A stretch of 64,000 bases of DNA, taken from the NCBI GenBank assembly GCA_964016875.1, contig OZ024726.1:32291503-32355502 (forward strand), given 5' to 3'. The notes beneath the pieces were generated by a model that saw only the letters and a program-made list of their open reading frames with translations, was not told the DNA's origin and ran no database searches. Shown piece after piece: positions 55,006-64,000 of this stretch. Every line of letters begins with the position of its first letter. Within the stretch, counting starts at the first letter, position 1. This DNA comes from Fallopia convolvulus. Its lineage: Eukaryota > Streptophyta > Magnoliopsida > Caryophyllales > Polygonaceae. Both the position numbers and the translations under genes were made by a program.

Positions 55006-56933
55006 CTAAGTCACTAACTTAGTCAAGTCATCAAGCGCAACAGATAAGTCATGGACGTCAGCCTTGAGCGCAGTTTGACCTTTCAAGAGTTGCCTAACCT
55101 TCTCAAGCAAGTGCTGGTTCTGGCGTTGAAGATCAACTAACATCTGCATAATAGCACCAGGTTGCTCACCTTCCCTTCCTTCAACATTGATGCCCAACTC
55201 AGCATCCGAAACAACATCCTTTCCTGCATCCTTTGACACCCATTGATCATCAATCAGTTTGTAACCCATCTTGCGAACGATGTCAGAATTCAGGTGGCGG
55301 ACATGTTCTACCTCTTCGTCAGCCTCATACACCTCATGATACAGAAGCACCTTCTTGATGATAGAACAGTAGGGAAGATCATGTCAAGTACTGTCATTGA
55401 CAGATTCCATGTGGAGAAGTAGCAATCTAGCAAAGTTGACAGGTTCCTTGTTGAGAATTTTATCCATGACAAAAATATCTTGGATCATAGTAGTGGTCCT
55501 CTTTTGCTCTCGGGGAATCAAGTTACTGATAACCCAAGTAAAAAGAACCTTTCTCTCGACACACATTAAGTTGGTGGCAAAGGAACCACCTTCGACGTCA
55601 TCGACCTGTGTAACCTTCTTGAGCAACTCGATTGAATCAACTTCCTCAGGCCATGCACCTCCATGATATTCAGCAAATCCCTTGTGCGGCACTTTCAGAA
55701 GAATGGCTGACTCCATACTCGATAGTGTAAAATTTTCTCCATTAAGCTCATAATGACCCATGGTCGTCTTTTCTCTGTCTTCTATATTCAACGACTTGTA
55801 GAGCTCTCTTACCAACCCAGAGTTAAACTTCTCTTCCTCATGAAACACCCTTGAACTGATAGCAACTCAGAAACACCCTTTAAATTCGTTGACTCTATGA
55901 ACTCATCGTCCATGATGAGTTCCTTAACAAATTCTCGCTCAGCCATATTACTTCCTTCACCCTTGACTTCCACAACAATCTTTTTAGGTTTCCCACTCGC
56001 ATCCAAACGTCCACTTGACCTAGTGGGTGCCCTTTTACTCTTTTTATACCTCACATTTTTCTTAGACATCACCAAGTCACCACCCTCGGATCCAACGGGT
56101 GTGGGAGTCGATTCTCGACCCCGTTTTCTTGTAACCTTAGCACTAGACTCCATAGTCTTTGGTTTCTTGGACTCCTTAGTTATCACCACATCATCCTCAT
56201 CAAATTTTTCAGATTCAAATCGCTGCCTAGCAATCTCTTCTTTTGATTTTTGCCTAGACGACGATGCAACAGATTTCAAAAGAGAAAGCTTAGGATCACT
56301 AGGAGTACCTTGTTCAGAATCATCTTGACCTTCGATGTTCAGTGGCAGGAGAGGTGAATCTGGATTGTCAATGGGGTCGATCACCTTGCTTGGGTCAACG
56401 ACCTGTTTTGGGTCATTGACCTGAGCGTCGTTTCCCGCCAAAAGCATAGTAGTCGTCTTCTCCGCAACGATTGGTTCAGAAATTTTATCTTGAGACTCCA
56501 TAGCCTCGATTGACTTCATAACCTCCTGAACAGAGTCGAATCTTTCTTGCATGTCTTGAGACTTGGGGCTTTCAACTCCACGCAAAATTTCGGACTCGAC
56601 TTGCTCTTTCTCTGCGGGATTGGGAGAATTGGGCAGAGATTTTTGAGGAGATTGAGGGAAAGTTTTTGTGGAGATTTGGGTAGGAGGGTTTTCTTGAGGA
56701 TTTGAGAGAGATTCGGTGGGATTATGAGAGGATTGTCCCGGTTCTTGAGTTTGGGTTGATTGAGGGCCTTCAAGCATCAATGGTGAAACTGGTTTGTTGG
56801 CGTTTTGAATGGCTGCTAACAGCAGAGCCAGGGTTTGAGGATCAACCACTTTCCCAAGTTTGAGAGCTAGGGTTCGTGGGGTTTCAGTGCCACGAATGGG
56901 GGATGCGGGGTTAGGGTTAGGGTTTGACGCCAT
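55006..56933 (-). pseudogene. env-like ORF of copia element H
   Basis: It starts at Met 56933. The first 370 codons are Pro/Ser/Glu-rich with basic patches (K-K-P-K, T-R-K-R-G-R, R-Y-K-K-S-K-R, possible nuclear signals). A frameshift near 55850 leads to a globular part (55848-55384) with L-L-K-V-P and W-V-I-S-N-L-I-P-R-E-Q-K-R-T-T-T, a signature I associate with env-like ORFs of SIRE elements and Pfam PF20167 (from memory). One in-frame TGA (55384-55386) interrupts it, then a coiled-coil tail to 55006. No signal peptide or membrane span is evident, so the name env-like reflects position, not shown function. Confidence 0.65.
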
Positions 56934-57012
56934 TGAAGGTGAAATATTGAAGCTTTTTGGGAGAGAAGGGGTTTTGCAGAGAGATTGAGAAGAGCAAGAG
57001 TGCGAAATAATG

Positions 57013-57015
<3 letters not shown>

Positions 57016-57052
<37 letters not shown>
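57016..57052. repeat. (GA)n microsatellite
   Basis: About 18 GA units upstream (minus strand) of the env-like ORF start, where it could lie in that gene's leader. Confidence 0.95.
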
Positions 57053-57055
<3 letters not shown>

Positions 57056-57127
57056 CTTTTGATCAGAAGCCTTTTCCGTATTTATTCTTGAACTGTAGTT
57101 GATTAGATAGAAACTAGATCTTCCCAA

Positions 57128-57777
57128 GATCTTTAATCAATGCAACCGAAAAGGCAATATCCTTTGGCAAAAAGATTTCCAGATTTTTGAAAAGATACCT
57201 TTGGAGAATGGTGATTCTTGTCTTACTCTGAAACCGACGTTCTCAAACTAGTCTGCGTCAACCACTTAACCAACAAATTTTCCTGATAAACGACATTTCC
57301 ATGTGATGCACAGTCACTAACCTTACTGAAGTTGCCAACATCCATTGAAAAGAGAATACGCCCGGTTCTTTTGGGTTTTGCACAAGGGTGCTAAAGAGAA
57401 CTAGGGGAAATAATTTATGTGGATTTGTCAATCATGTAGATAAGTCTCCGTTTATATCAAGACACATAAAAGTAAGCTCATAGAGACTCCCTGACATGAT
57501 AGGCTTGGGTAGGTTGTAGAGTCAACTGTCATTTATGCTTGTAACGAGGGTTAGGAACATTAGGTTTTGACTCTTTTGGGCTTAAAGAATGGTTTCAGTA
57601 TGCACTTAAGACATAACTCAAGAAGCAAAGAATGAAGACATTATGATGTGCATGGTTCATGAGTGTGTAACAAGGAAGCATTCCAAATTTAACACCTCAA
57701 GATCATAAAACTTTTGAATCATAAATAGAGACTCTAATCTAGCCAATCATTGAGGGAAATAAATGGGAAATAGATTA
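57128..57777 (-). other. spacer between RNase H and env-like ORF of H
   Basis: No ORF. In SIRE-type elements a spacer separates pol from the env-like ORF. Nothing further seen. Confidence 0.5.
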
Positions 57778-58256
57778 GTGTAGGGAGATCATACCTAGCT
57801 CCATGCGGAACTGTACAAAGGGTTCACGATCGAGAGCCTTAGTAAATATATCAGCACGTTGTTCACTTGTCCGACAGAAATCCATGGTCACCAACCCTTT
57901 CTCAACACAATCACGAAGAAAATGATGACGTATCTCGATATGCTTGGTTCGTGAGTGTAGTACATGATTCTTTGTGATGTTGATGGCGCTTGTATTGTCA
58001 CATAGAATAGGTATGCCATCATACTTTAAACCGAAGTCATGAAGTTGTTGCTTGAGCCATAGAAGTTGGGTGTAGCACGCGGCAATGACGATGTACTCAT
58101 CTTCTGCAGTAGAGAGAGCAACTGAATTCTGCTTCTTGGTCCCCCATGACACAAGACATGGTCTGAGAAATTGAGCCATTCCAGAAGTACTCTTACGATC
58201 AACCTTGTTCCCAGCAAAATCAACATCCGTGTACCCGACTAGACCAAAGTCACAAG
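57778..58256 (-). pseudogene. Ty1/copia RNase H of element H (N-terminally cut)
   Basis: Minus strand: F-G-L-V-G-Y-T-D-V-D-F-A-G-N, K-S-T-S-G, L-V-S-W-G-T-K-K-Q-N-S-V-A-L-S-T-A-E, then C-D-N-T-S-A-I and H-S-R-T-K-H-I-E-I-R-H-H-F-L-R-D, and the terminal A-D-I-F-T-K-A-L. It is open from the truncation point to the stop at about 57778, so it is young relative to J. The RT that should precede it is missing because of the junction with Athila LTR I. Confidence 0.9.
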
Positions 58257-59124
58257 ATGAGCCGAGATAGAGAGAGAAGATCGGAGTCGAGATTGAGAGC
58301 TCGGTGGACGAGAGTTACCGGGGTCGTTAGTCAGTATTTCGGTTCGGTATTTATTTGTTTTCGGTTTCTTCTGATTTTCTGTAAAACAATATTTGTTATT
58401 TAGTTTGAGTAGTAATTTGCTTTCAATGATTTCTTTTATTGAGTTTATTTGTTTCGTAGTGATGATTAGTGAGTAGTTTTCTTTTCTAGGATCGGGGTTA
58501 AGCCCGACATAGTTGAGCATGTTTGATGAGTAAGATTGTGTGTTGAATGCCTTTTATCTATTGTTGAGATTGTTTGTTGTGTTTATACCGAGATGAAAGT
58601 TGAGGTAATTTGAGTTTTTAACTTAATTGAAAGAGAAAGTTAGTAACTTGAAGGTTGATATTGTTTGAGTACGAAAGTTTCAAGCTTTAGATCCAAGACA
58701 AGCAATTAAGTGAGTTAGGTTACGAAAGTAGGTTAATTTACTTCATGATCAACGAAAGTTGATGAATCTATCTATTTTAAAGGCATGATCTATTCTTCTT
58801 ACGAGTTTATATGCTTGGCTATGTTGTGGTATCCCTAGTCCTAGATCTTTGTTTTTATTTAAATTATTTTAAGTGAATTTCGTTGCTGAGTTACTTGGCT
58901 CGGTACCGAACTTGTTTAGGTCGTTAGTTGAGTCTTTTTGTGTACGGTGGTTCGTTAACGACCCTGACAACGTTGTTAACGAGGTTGCTTGTGTGTGTTT
59001 TTGTTTGCTTTTTAGTAGTCGATAAACGAACAACCTTGCTTCCTGTGGAACGATCCTGACTCTGCTATACTCAACGGGGTCTTGACTTATAAATTTATTT
59101 GTTGTCAAGAAACCCTCATCAACA
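58257..59124 (+). repeat. 5'-truncated Athila-like LTR I
   Basis: Homologous to about the last 870 bp of element A's LTR (from the GGTCGTTAGTC block at 13630 in A to ...TCATCAACA). It lacks the first roughly 600 bp. It contains a palindrome pair at about 58956/58977 and the CTATACTC...GGGGTCTTGACTTATAAATTTATTTG end block. The left end is an abrupt junction with copia RNase H. Confidence 0.8.
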
Positions 59125-59127
59125 AAT

Positions 59128-60483
59128 TGATATCCGCCTTTTTAGTCGTGTTTTTAGGCTGTGTTTTTGTGTCTTTTGAGTCTTTTTCTTTAGTTTTGTG
59201 TTAGTTTTGAGTCGTTTGTGTAGGTTTTCGTATTTTCTTAAGATATGGAGTCTACATAAGCTTTGGTGGTGTTTTGTAGGTTTTTAGAAGCTATTTGGAG
59301 CATATTTGGAGGAAAGGAGCAAAGTCGGTGAAAGATAGCACTCAAGAATGAAGAGAAGATGAAGATTTAGCGCTCAAGTAAATTCATTTAAAATCAAGTT
59401 TGAGCTTGGAAAGAGATAGAGAAATTCGTTACAAGAACAAAGGAAAAAGAATCGAGTCAATCGGAGTTGTAACGAATCCTCTACGCAAGTTTTACTCAAG
59501 GCTTTTCGAAGTGCTGAACAGGGTCGTTAACGACCTTGACAAGGTCGTTAACGAGGTACCGCAAGAAGCAGCATGTCCGAGTCGGCGTGTTTTTAATGGG
59601 CTTCTATCTTGTTTCCTTTTATGTTATTAGATAGATAGAAGGGATATATTTTATTAGAAGATATTATTTCCTTATAGTTAGATTTAAGATAGATTTATTT
59701 CCTTAAAGATAGATTTAAGATAGATTAGTTTCTCTATAAATACTCTTGTCTATCCTTTGTTTTTCTCTACACAATCAATTGCCTTGGAGGGAAAGTAAGG
59801 GGGAAAGAGAGAAGTTAGAGAGAGACGTGGGGCGTGAGAGAGACGAGTTTGTGGAGAAGAACTATTGTTTGGATTCAAGTTGTAAGCTTTCCTTTTATTT
59901 AATATAAGTTGTTTATGTTTTTCATGCTTTGTGAGTAGTCTTCCTCTCTAAGGTTGGGGTTAAACCCAACAATGGTTGTGCATGCTTGTTTATGATCATA
60001 TCTTGATTGTTTTTATTGCATGAATCTATTCTCTTGTTCTTAATCCTTGAAACGAAAGTTGAAAGGAATTTCTCATTCATAGTTGAAGCGAAAGCGAAAA
60101 CCTTGAATCAGAATAGTCAGTTTAGGGTTTTAAAGCGAAAGCAGATCTATCCTAGTTGAAGTAGAAGAGATTAGATAGTAAGTTTGTTGATTTAGAGAAA
60201 GTTGATTGATTTACTTGCTTAAAGTTAACGAAAGTTAGCACCTTTATGTGATAGAAGCATGATCTTTATGTTTCATAGCGTTGACATTCATAATTATTGT
60301 TGTGGTGATACCTTTACCTTAGAATCTCTCTCTTTCTTGTTAAAAACCCTTACTTTATTGATTGCTTGCGTGATAAGTAACAAAACTTGATACTGACTTT
60401 CTCCCTGCGGACGAACCTGACTCTGCTATACAACAGCGGGGTCTTGATATAAATTTATTTGTTGTCAAGAAACCCTCTCAACA
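59128..60483 (+). repeat. 5' LTR of element G
   Basis: TGATATCCG to CTCAACA, 1356 bp. TATA-like CTATAAATAC at about 59733. A palindrome pair 21 bp apart (about 59523 and 59544). The end block (CTATAC...GGGGTCTTGATATAAATTTATTTG) is shared with A and I. Confidence 0.88.
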
Positions 60484-60486
60484 AAT

Positions 60487-60504
60487 TGACGCCGTTGCCG
60501 GGGA
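60487..60504 (+). other. primer-binding site of element G
   Basis: TGACGCCGTTGCCGGGGA, one mismatch to the tRNA-Asp-type site of A, three bases after the LTR. Confidence 0.8.
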
Positions 60505-60817
60505 GATTTCAATAGTGCCAAGTTTTGTTCTTTTTACGTTTTTGGGACTCCGCCGAGTCGGTAACGACCCCCCCAGGGTCGGTACCGACCCTGCTGGGCA
60601 ACCCAGTTTCTGTGTTTTTTTTGTTTAGTTTCTAGGCCACTGTCGAGTCGTTACCGACCCTACCCAGGCTCGGTAATGACCCTGTCGACAGGTAGTTGTT
60701 TCTTTCTTTTTAGTTTCGGTTTTTACGGGATCACTCCACGCTCGGTACCTACCCTCGCCGAGAACCCGTTTTTGCTTTTTGATTTCGTTTTTTGTTTTTG
60801 TTTTTTGCTTACAGTGT
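60505..60817 (+). other. leader of element G with palindrome pairs
   Basis: Non-coding. Pairs of GGTACC/GGTAAC/GTTACC palindromes at about 60560/60581 and 60645/60667, and a single one at 60744, each in a TCG-core-CGACCC setting. Confidence 0.8.
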
Positions 60818-61632
60818 ATGCCAGCTGAAGGACGCCGAGTTGTCTCTAATCCAATAAGTAAACCCTGAACTCGAGCCATGGCTACACATGAGGAACTAGC
60901 TAAGCAGATTGTTGCACTCTGTTTTGGGATAGAGGAGATCCAGAGAGAAAGGGAAACCATAGCTGCTGAGGCATATGAAAAAGATAATTACATAAGCAGT
61001 CCATACAGGAACCAAGGTGATACTTTTTATGCAGGGAGGAATTACAATCAGCCCACCTGGGGCAATTATGCATATGGCCAATGGAGCCAACCTCCTCAGC
61101 AAGAACAGAGAGTTCCACCTTACAGACTCGCGGACTATCAAGAGACGCCATCATGGGTGAATGGACTCTATGAAGGGATCAATGGAGTAAACAATGAAAT
61201 CAATGGAGTCCAAGCTAACCTCAATTATCAAATGAAACGGTGGGAAGAGTTTGATATTTGGAAGAAGAGCGTTGACTCCCAACTGGATAACCTAGCTGCA
61301 CGGATTCCAAGACTTCAAGTACAATTTTCGGGCCGACCCGAAGATAACCCTAGAAGACAAATTGCAGCCATACACCTCAGAAGTGGCAGGGAGTTGCCAG
61401 ATCGAGCCAAACCTGATGACACTAAGCACGGCAACGAAGAAGATGCCCCGGTCAGGCTCCTTACCGACACCAACAGGGTTGTTAACGAGTCTCCCCAGCT
61501 CGATACCGAGTCATCCATGCCAGGTAAGTCTTCTGAACCTAACTCTGAGTCCGTTGTTGACCCCCCAGGGTCGGTACTAACCCTTCTCCTTCATCGAACG
61601 ACCCTCTTGTCGATTCGGCGGAGCATCGATCC
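60818..61632 (+). pseudogene. truncated gag of element G
   Basis: Met 60818, then an in-frame TGA at about 60866, then open from Met 60878. After 34 residues of the N-terminal coiled coil (A-T-H-E-E-L-A-K-Q-I) the sequence jumps to the region after the zinc knuckle of A (Y-R-N-Q, then S-W-V-N-G-L-Y-E-G-I-N-G-V). The capsid core and CCHC knuckle are gone, a deletion of about 0.9 kb relative to A. A frameshift in the C-run near 61567, at a palindrome, separates it from protease. In-frame palindrome peptides occur at about 61459-61590. It cannot form a particle itself. Confidence 0.8.
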
Positions 61633-62802
61633 ATGCCTATCTCTATCCCGAGTCCGTCAAAAACTCTTCCTTTCCCGATTACGAAGTCTAATGATGTTAT
61701 GGAAGGAAAGTTTAGACGGTTTGTCAAAATTCTTCAAGGGCTAAATATTTCAATTCCATTTACTGATGCCCTTAATGAAATGCCTGCCTACGCTAAATTT
61801 TTAAAAGAGATTTTAAGCAGGAAAAGATCTATCTTAGAGCTGCATAATGAGATTCATTCCATAATGCTCCCTGAAAAACTCGGTGATCCAGGTAAGTTTG
61901 CAATTTCAATTGATTTTGGGACTCACCGTTTTAAAGCTCTATGTGATCTAGGTGCCAGTGCCAGTTTATTACCATTGTCTATCTGGACCAAGGCTAACAT
62001 GGGACCACTAGAGCCCGTCGATATGAGTCTTTATATGGCGAATGGATCATGTATCAAGGCAACCGGAGTCGTTGAGGATGTACCCATTCAAGTTGGCAAT
62101 TTCTTTGTCCTAAACGACTTCATTGTGCTAGATATGCCTGAGGACCCTGCGGTGCCAATCATTCTGGGCAGACCATTCTTAGCCACCGCAGGAGCACGTG
62201 TTGATGTCAAGAAGGGACTTCTCACGTTTGATATTGGAGAAGAGAAGGTCGAGTTTCAATTCAACACACCGATGAGCGAAGTAGCTAGTTGTAGTATTGA
62301 AGAGTCTACCGACCCACCTTGGCTCGGTAACGACCCCTCTCTAAGTACAAAAACGAGCAAAATCAATGGAGACACGCCTACCGAGGAGCCTACCGACCCC
62401 CCATGGGTCGATAACGATCCTTATCTGAAGGAGTACAATGCTGGAGATGGATTTAAGCATGGTATCGAGCCACTTCCAGATCCGGCAGGGTCGTTAACGA
62501 CCCCCTACACCTCGGTCACGAGCCACTTCCCGAATGACCCTGGTGAGTTTTCTTGTTCTTATCCAATCAATTCTGGTCATGATCCTTTTTCCTATCCTTA
62601 TTCTATGTTAGATCCTACTGTTAGTACTGTGAAGGAGTCGAAACCTCCTTGGTTTTCGGATTTTACTAACCCTGTTGTAGGAGTATCAAGCATACTTATT
62701 GATGATAGAGGACCAAACATTTTGGAGAGAAGCTGTGATGTTTTTCAGGCTAAGTATGGGGTTTCTTATGATCCCTTCGATACTGGATGGCAGCCGCCCT
62801 AG
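61633..62802 (+). CDS. protease (retropepsin-like) of element G
   Basis: 389 open codons. The N-terminal F-T-D-A-L / K-F-L-K-E-I-L block is as in A. Catalytic D-L-G-A-S at about residue 105, I-I-L-G-R-P-F-L at about 178. The Pro/Asp-rich C-terminal part includes palindrome-derived T-D-P-P-W-L-G-N-D-P and T-D-P-P-W-V-D-N-D-P peptides, then the conserved K-P-P-W-F-S-D-F-T-N-P near the end. The upstream Met is chosen because gag is out of frame; the original protein was fused to gag. Confidence 0.78.
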   Translation: MPISIPSPSKTLPFPITKSNDVMEGKFRRFVKILQGLNISIPFTDALNEMPAYAKFLKEILSRKRSILELHNEIHSIMLPEKLGDPGKFAISIDFGTHRFKALCDLGASASLLPLSIWTKANMGPLEPVDMSLYMANGSCIKATGVVEDVPIQVGNFFVLNDFIVLDMPEDPAVPIILGRPFLATAGARVDVKKGLLTFDIGEEKVEFQFNTPMSEVASCSIEESTDPPWLGNDPSLSTKTSKINGDTPTEEPTDPPWVDNDPYLKEYNAGDGFKHGIEPLPDPAGSLTTPYTSVTSHFPNDPGEFSCSYPINSGHDPFSYPYSMLDPTVSTVKESKPPWFSDFTNPVVGVSSILIDDRGPNILERSCDVFQAKYGVSYDPFDTGWQPP

Positions 62803-62819
62803 GTAAGGCAAGGTAAGTT

Positions 62820-62863
62820 CGTCAGGATAACGACGTTAAAAATAGCGCTTACGGGAGGCAACC
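62820..62863 (+). other. post-protease hairpins of element G
   Basis: CGTC...GACG (weaker than in A and E), then TTAAAAATAGCGCTTACGGGAGGCAACCCG (the CGGG/CCCG hairpin intact). Donor-like GTAAGG and GTAAGT lie just before, at 62803 and 62813. Confidence 0.5.
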
Positions 62864-63185
62864 CGCTTTTTAGTTTTTGCTTTTAGTTTTTTCTTTCTTA
62901 GATCTTTTTGCTAGCTTTCTTTTGACTTGTTTTTGGGTTAGATTAGTGTAGTAGGGATAGAAGTTTTTCTAAAGTGACTCAGGTACAAGAAGTTAAGAAG
63001 TGTGAAAATCAAGAAGAATCGGTACAAGCATACAACGTGTTCGGTAACGACCCCTCAGGGTCGGTATCGACCTCTACCGAACCGAAGAGAAATTCAGCAA
63101 TACTCCTCCAGTGATCAATGGTTTCAAACAGCTTCAGTTTTATCTTGTGAGTTCCCTTTCCTTATTCTCTTTATTTCTTTGCTTT

Positions 63186-63220
63186 AAACAGTGAGGACAC
63201 TGTTTGGTTTAAGTATGGGG
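63186..63220 (+). other. mid-element hairpin (loop GAGGAC) plus AAGTATGGGG tract, element G
   Basis: AAACAGT (63186-63192), loop GAGGAC, ACTGTTT (63199-63205), five bases, AAGTATGGGG (63211-63220). It is retained although ORF1, which precedes it in A and E, is deleted. Confidence 0.65.
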
Positions 63221-64000
63221 TATGGGAAAAGGTAACTCAGTTTTGTGTCAGTTTTTGAGTCTTTGTTTTGTGTTTTTAGGATTGATAATATTCCACTTAG
63301 ATGTCCTATGATATGCTCTAACTTGCTTGATCATGTAATTCCATAACATGTTTGGAGAGCTTTGCCTGAATCATGTTGAAATTTTATTTTTATGCGGATA
63401 TTTAGCATGTGATGAAATTGAGCACATATGATCTTAGGTAAAAGTGATTGAAATCCAACAAAAATTGCTACCTTGTGAGTTGTTTTTTGGCCTTATAGGG
63501 AGAACATAAAAAATCCCTCTTCTTTTCTTGTGTGGTTTACTCTCCTTATGCATATTATCTCTTGTCATTGATATGGTTATCTATTTCTTGAAACCTATAT
63601 GAGATATTAGTTCATTGCATGTGAAATCATATGATAGAGAACATATTTTTCATAAGCCCTATTAATCCATATCTACCCTTATCATTATCCTCTTTTTGAA
63701 GCCAATTTTGAGCCTTATAACCTTTTATTTTTAGCTCCACAAAAATTATTCCCTAGCCGATAAAGCTTGACCATATCCGGGGATTAGGACTTAGTGTTGG
63801 TTATAATTTTTGTTGAGTGAGATGTATTGGTTCAAGTGTGGGGAAATATGGGTTGGATTAAGTGAAAGTCTTGTAGTTTATCATGTAAAAGGAGTTTGGT
63901 TCCCTTAATGCACTTAAAAAAGTAGTGAAAAGAGTTGGGAAGAAAGAAAGAAAGAAAATATGATCAGATATCGTTACCGACCTTAAGTGGGGTCGGTACC
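63221..64000 (+). other. 3' untranslated region of element G (continues past window)
   Basis: Homologous to 20350-21240 of A over most of its length, non-coding. It ends in a palindrome pair (about 63972 and 63993). Confidence 0.65.

Larger units (their letters stand above)
53827..58256 (-). mobile_element. SIRE-like Ty1/copia element H, 3' part, minus strand
   Basis: LTR, polypurine tract, env-like ORF and RNase H in the order expected on the minus strand. The RNase H is closely similar to that of J, so both belong to one family. H interrupts J's RNase H (flank gtatt at 53822-53826). The 5' part, including most of pol and the 5' LTR, is missing: at 58256/58257 the RNase H frame gives way to an Athila LTR fragment. 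Confidence 0.75.
59128..64000 (+). mobile_element. deletion-derived Athila-like element G, 3' end outside window
   Basis: A 1356-bp 5' LTR, a tRNA-Asp-type primer site, a gag lacking the capsid region, a protease, a post-protease hairpin and a mid-element hairpin/purine tract. ORF1 is absent: only 380 bp separate the protease stop from the mid-element hairpin, against about 2.8 kb in A. No RT or integrase. The start lies three bases after the end of LTR I, in the place of that LTR's primer site. Confidence 0.85.

Overview
This window looks like a repeat-rich intergenic or pericentromeric segment of a large flowering-plant (probably eudicot) genome. The evidence is Ty3/gypsy Athila- and Tat-type LTR retrotransposons, a SIRE-like Ty1/copia element with an env-like ORF, a hAT-type non-autonomous DNA element, tRNA-Asp and tRNA-Lys primer sites, and canonical GT-AG introns. 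Nothing bacterial or viral in the narrow sense is present. Almost every coding stretch belongs to a retroelement and most are decayed. I see one fragmentary non-TE-looking coding exon, which is itself split by an insertion. The species cannot be named from the sequence.

Layout. (1) 1-4770: 3' part of an Athila-like element (E, + strand) with protease, an ORF1-like gene and a 3' LTR. It sits inside the RT of element D. (2) 4771-10903: 3' part of a Tat element (D, + strand) with RT/RNH/IN remains, an antisense spliced ORF and a putative LTR. (3) 11752-12042 and 32950-33150: one exon of an unknown gene, split by Tat element C (12043-32944, minus strand, TSD ctttg). C contains a complete 10.4-kb Athila-like element A (12992-23382, + strand, TSD tccac) inside its antisense ORF, and a hAT-like element (26018-27102) inside its integrase. 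(4) 34316-43696: near-complete Tat element B (minus strand) with decayed gag-pol but an open, four-exon antisense gene. (5) 43697-52855: non-coding DNA with three unrelated tandem arrays (39, 43 and 73 bp), a solo LTR (K) and a tRNA-like sequence. (6) 52856-58256: a gutted copia copy (J, +) invaded by a relative in opposite orientation (H, minus). (7) 58257-64000: a truncated Athila LTR (I), and immediately behind it a deletion-derived Athila-like element (G, +) that runs off the window.

How the parts fit together. The three Athila-like elements E, A and G share a non-autonomous design. They keep gag and/or protease, E and A keep the ORF1-like gene, and the visible parts contain no RT or integrase (A is complete and has none). 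What they keep best are cis signals: a hairpin after the protease stop, and a hairpin with loop GRGGAC followed by AAGTATGGGG, which occurs both in mid-element and just before the 3' LTR. The five copies of the second hairpin have different but self-complementary stems. A and G also carry many copies of a short palindrome family (CGTTAACG or CGGTACCG cores), often in pairs about 21 bp apart, in LTR, leader and coding sequence. E carries a different GC-rich palindrome (CCGCGCCCGCGG) in the same kinds of places. The three Tat elements all carry an antisense, intron-containing gene between integrase and 3' LTR. In B this gene is fully open (513 codons over four exons) although the sense gag-pol is broken.

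Relative ages are consistent. By eye, C's LTRs differ by about 4 percent and those of A, nested in C, by about 2 percent. B's LTRs differ by about 2 percent.
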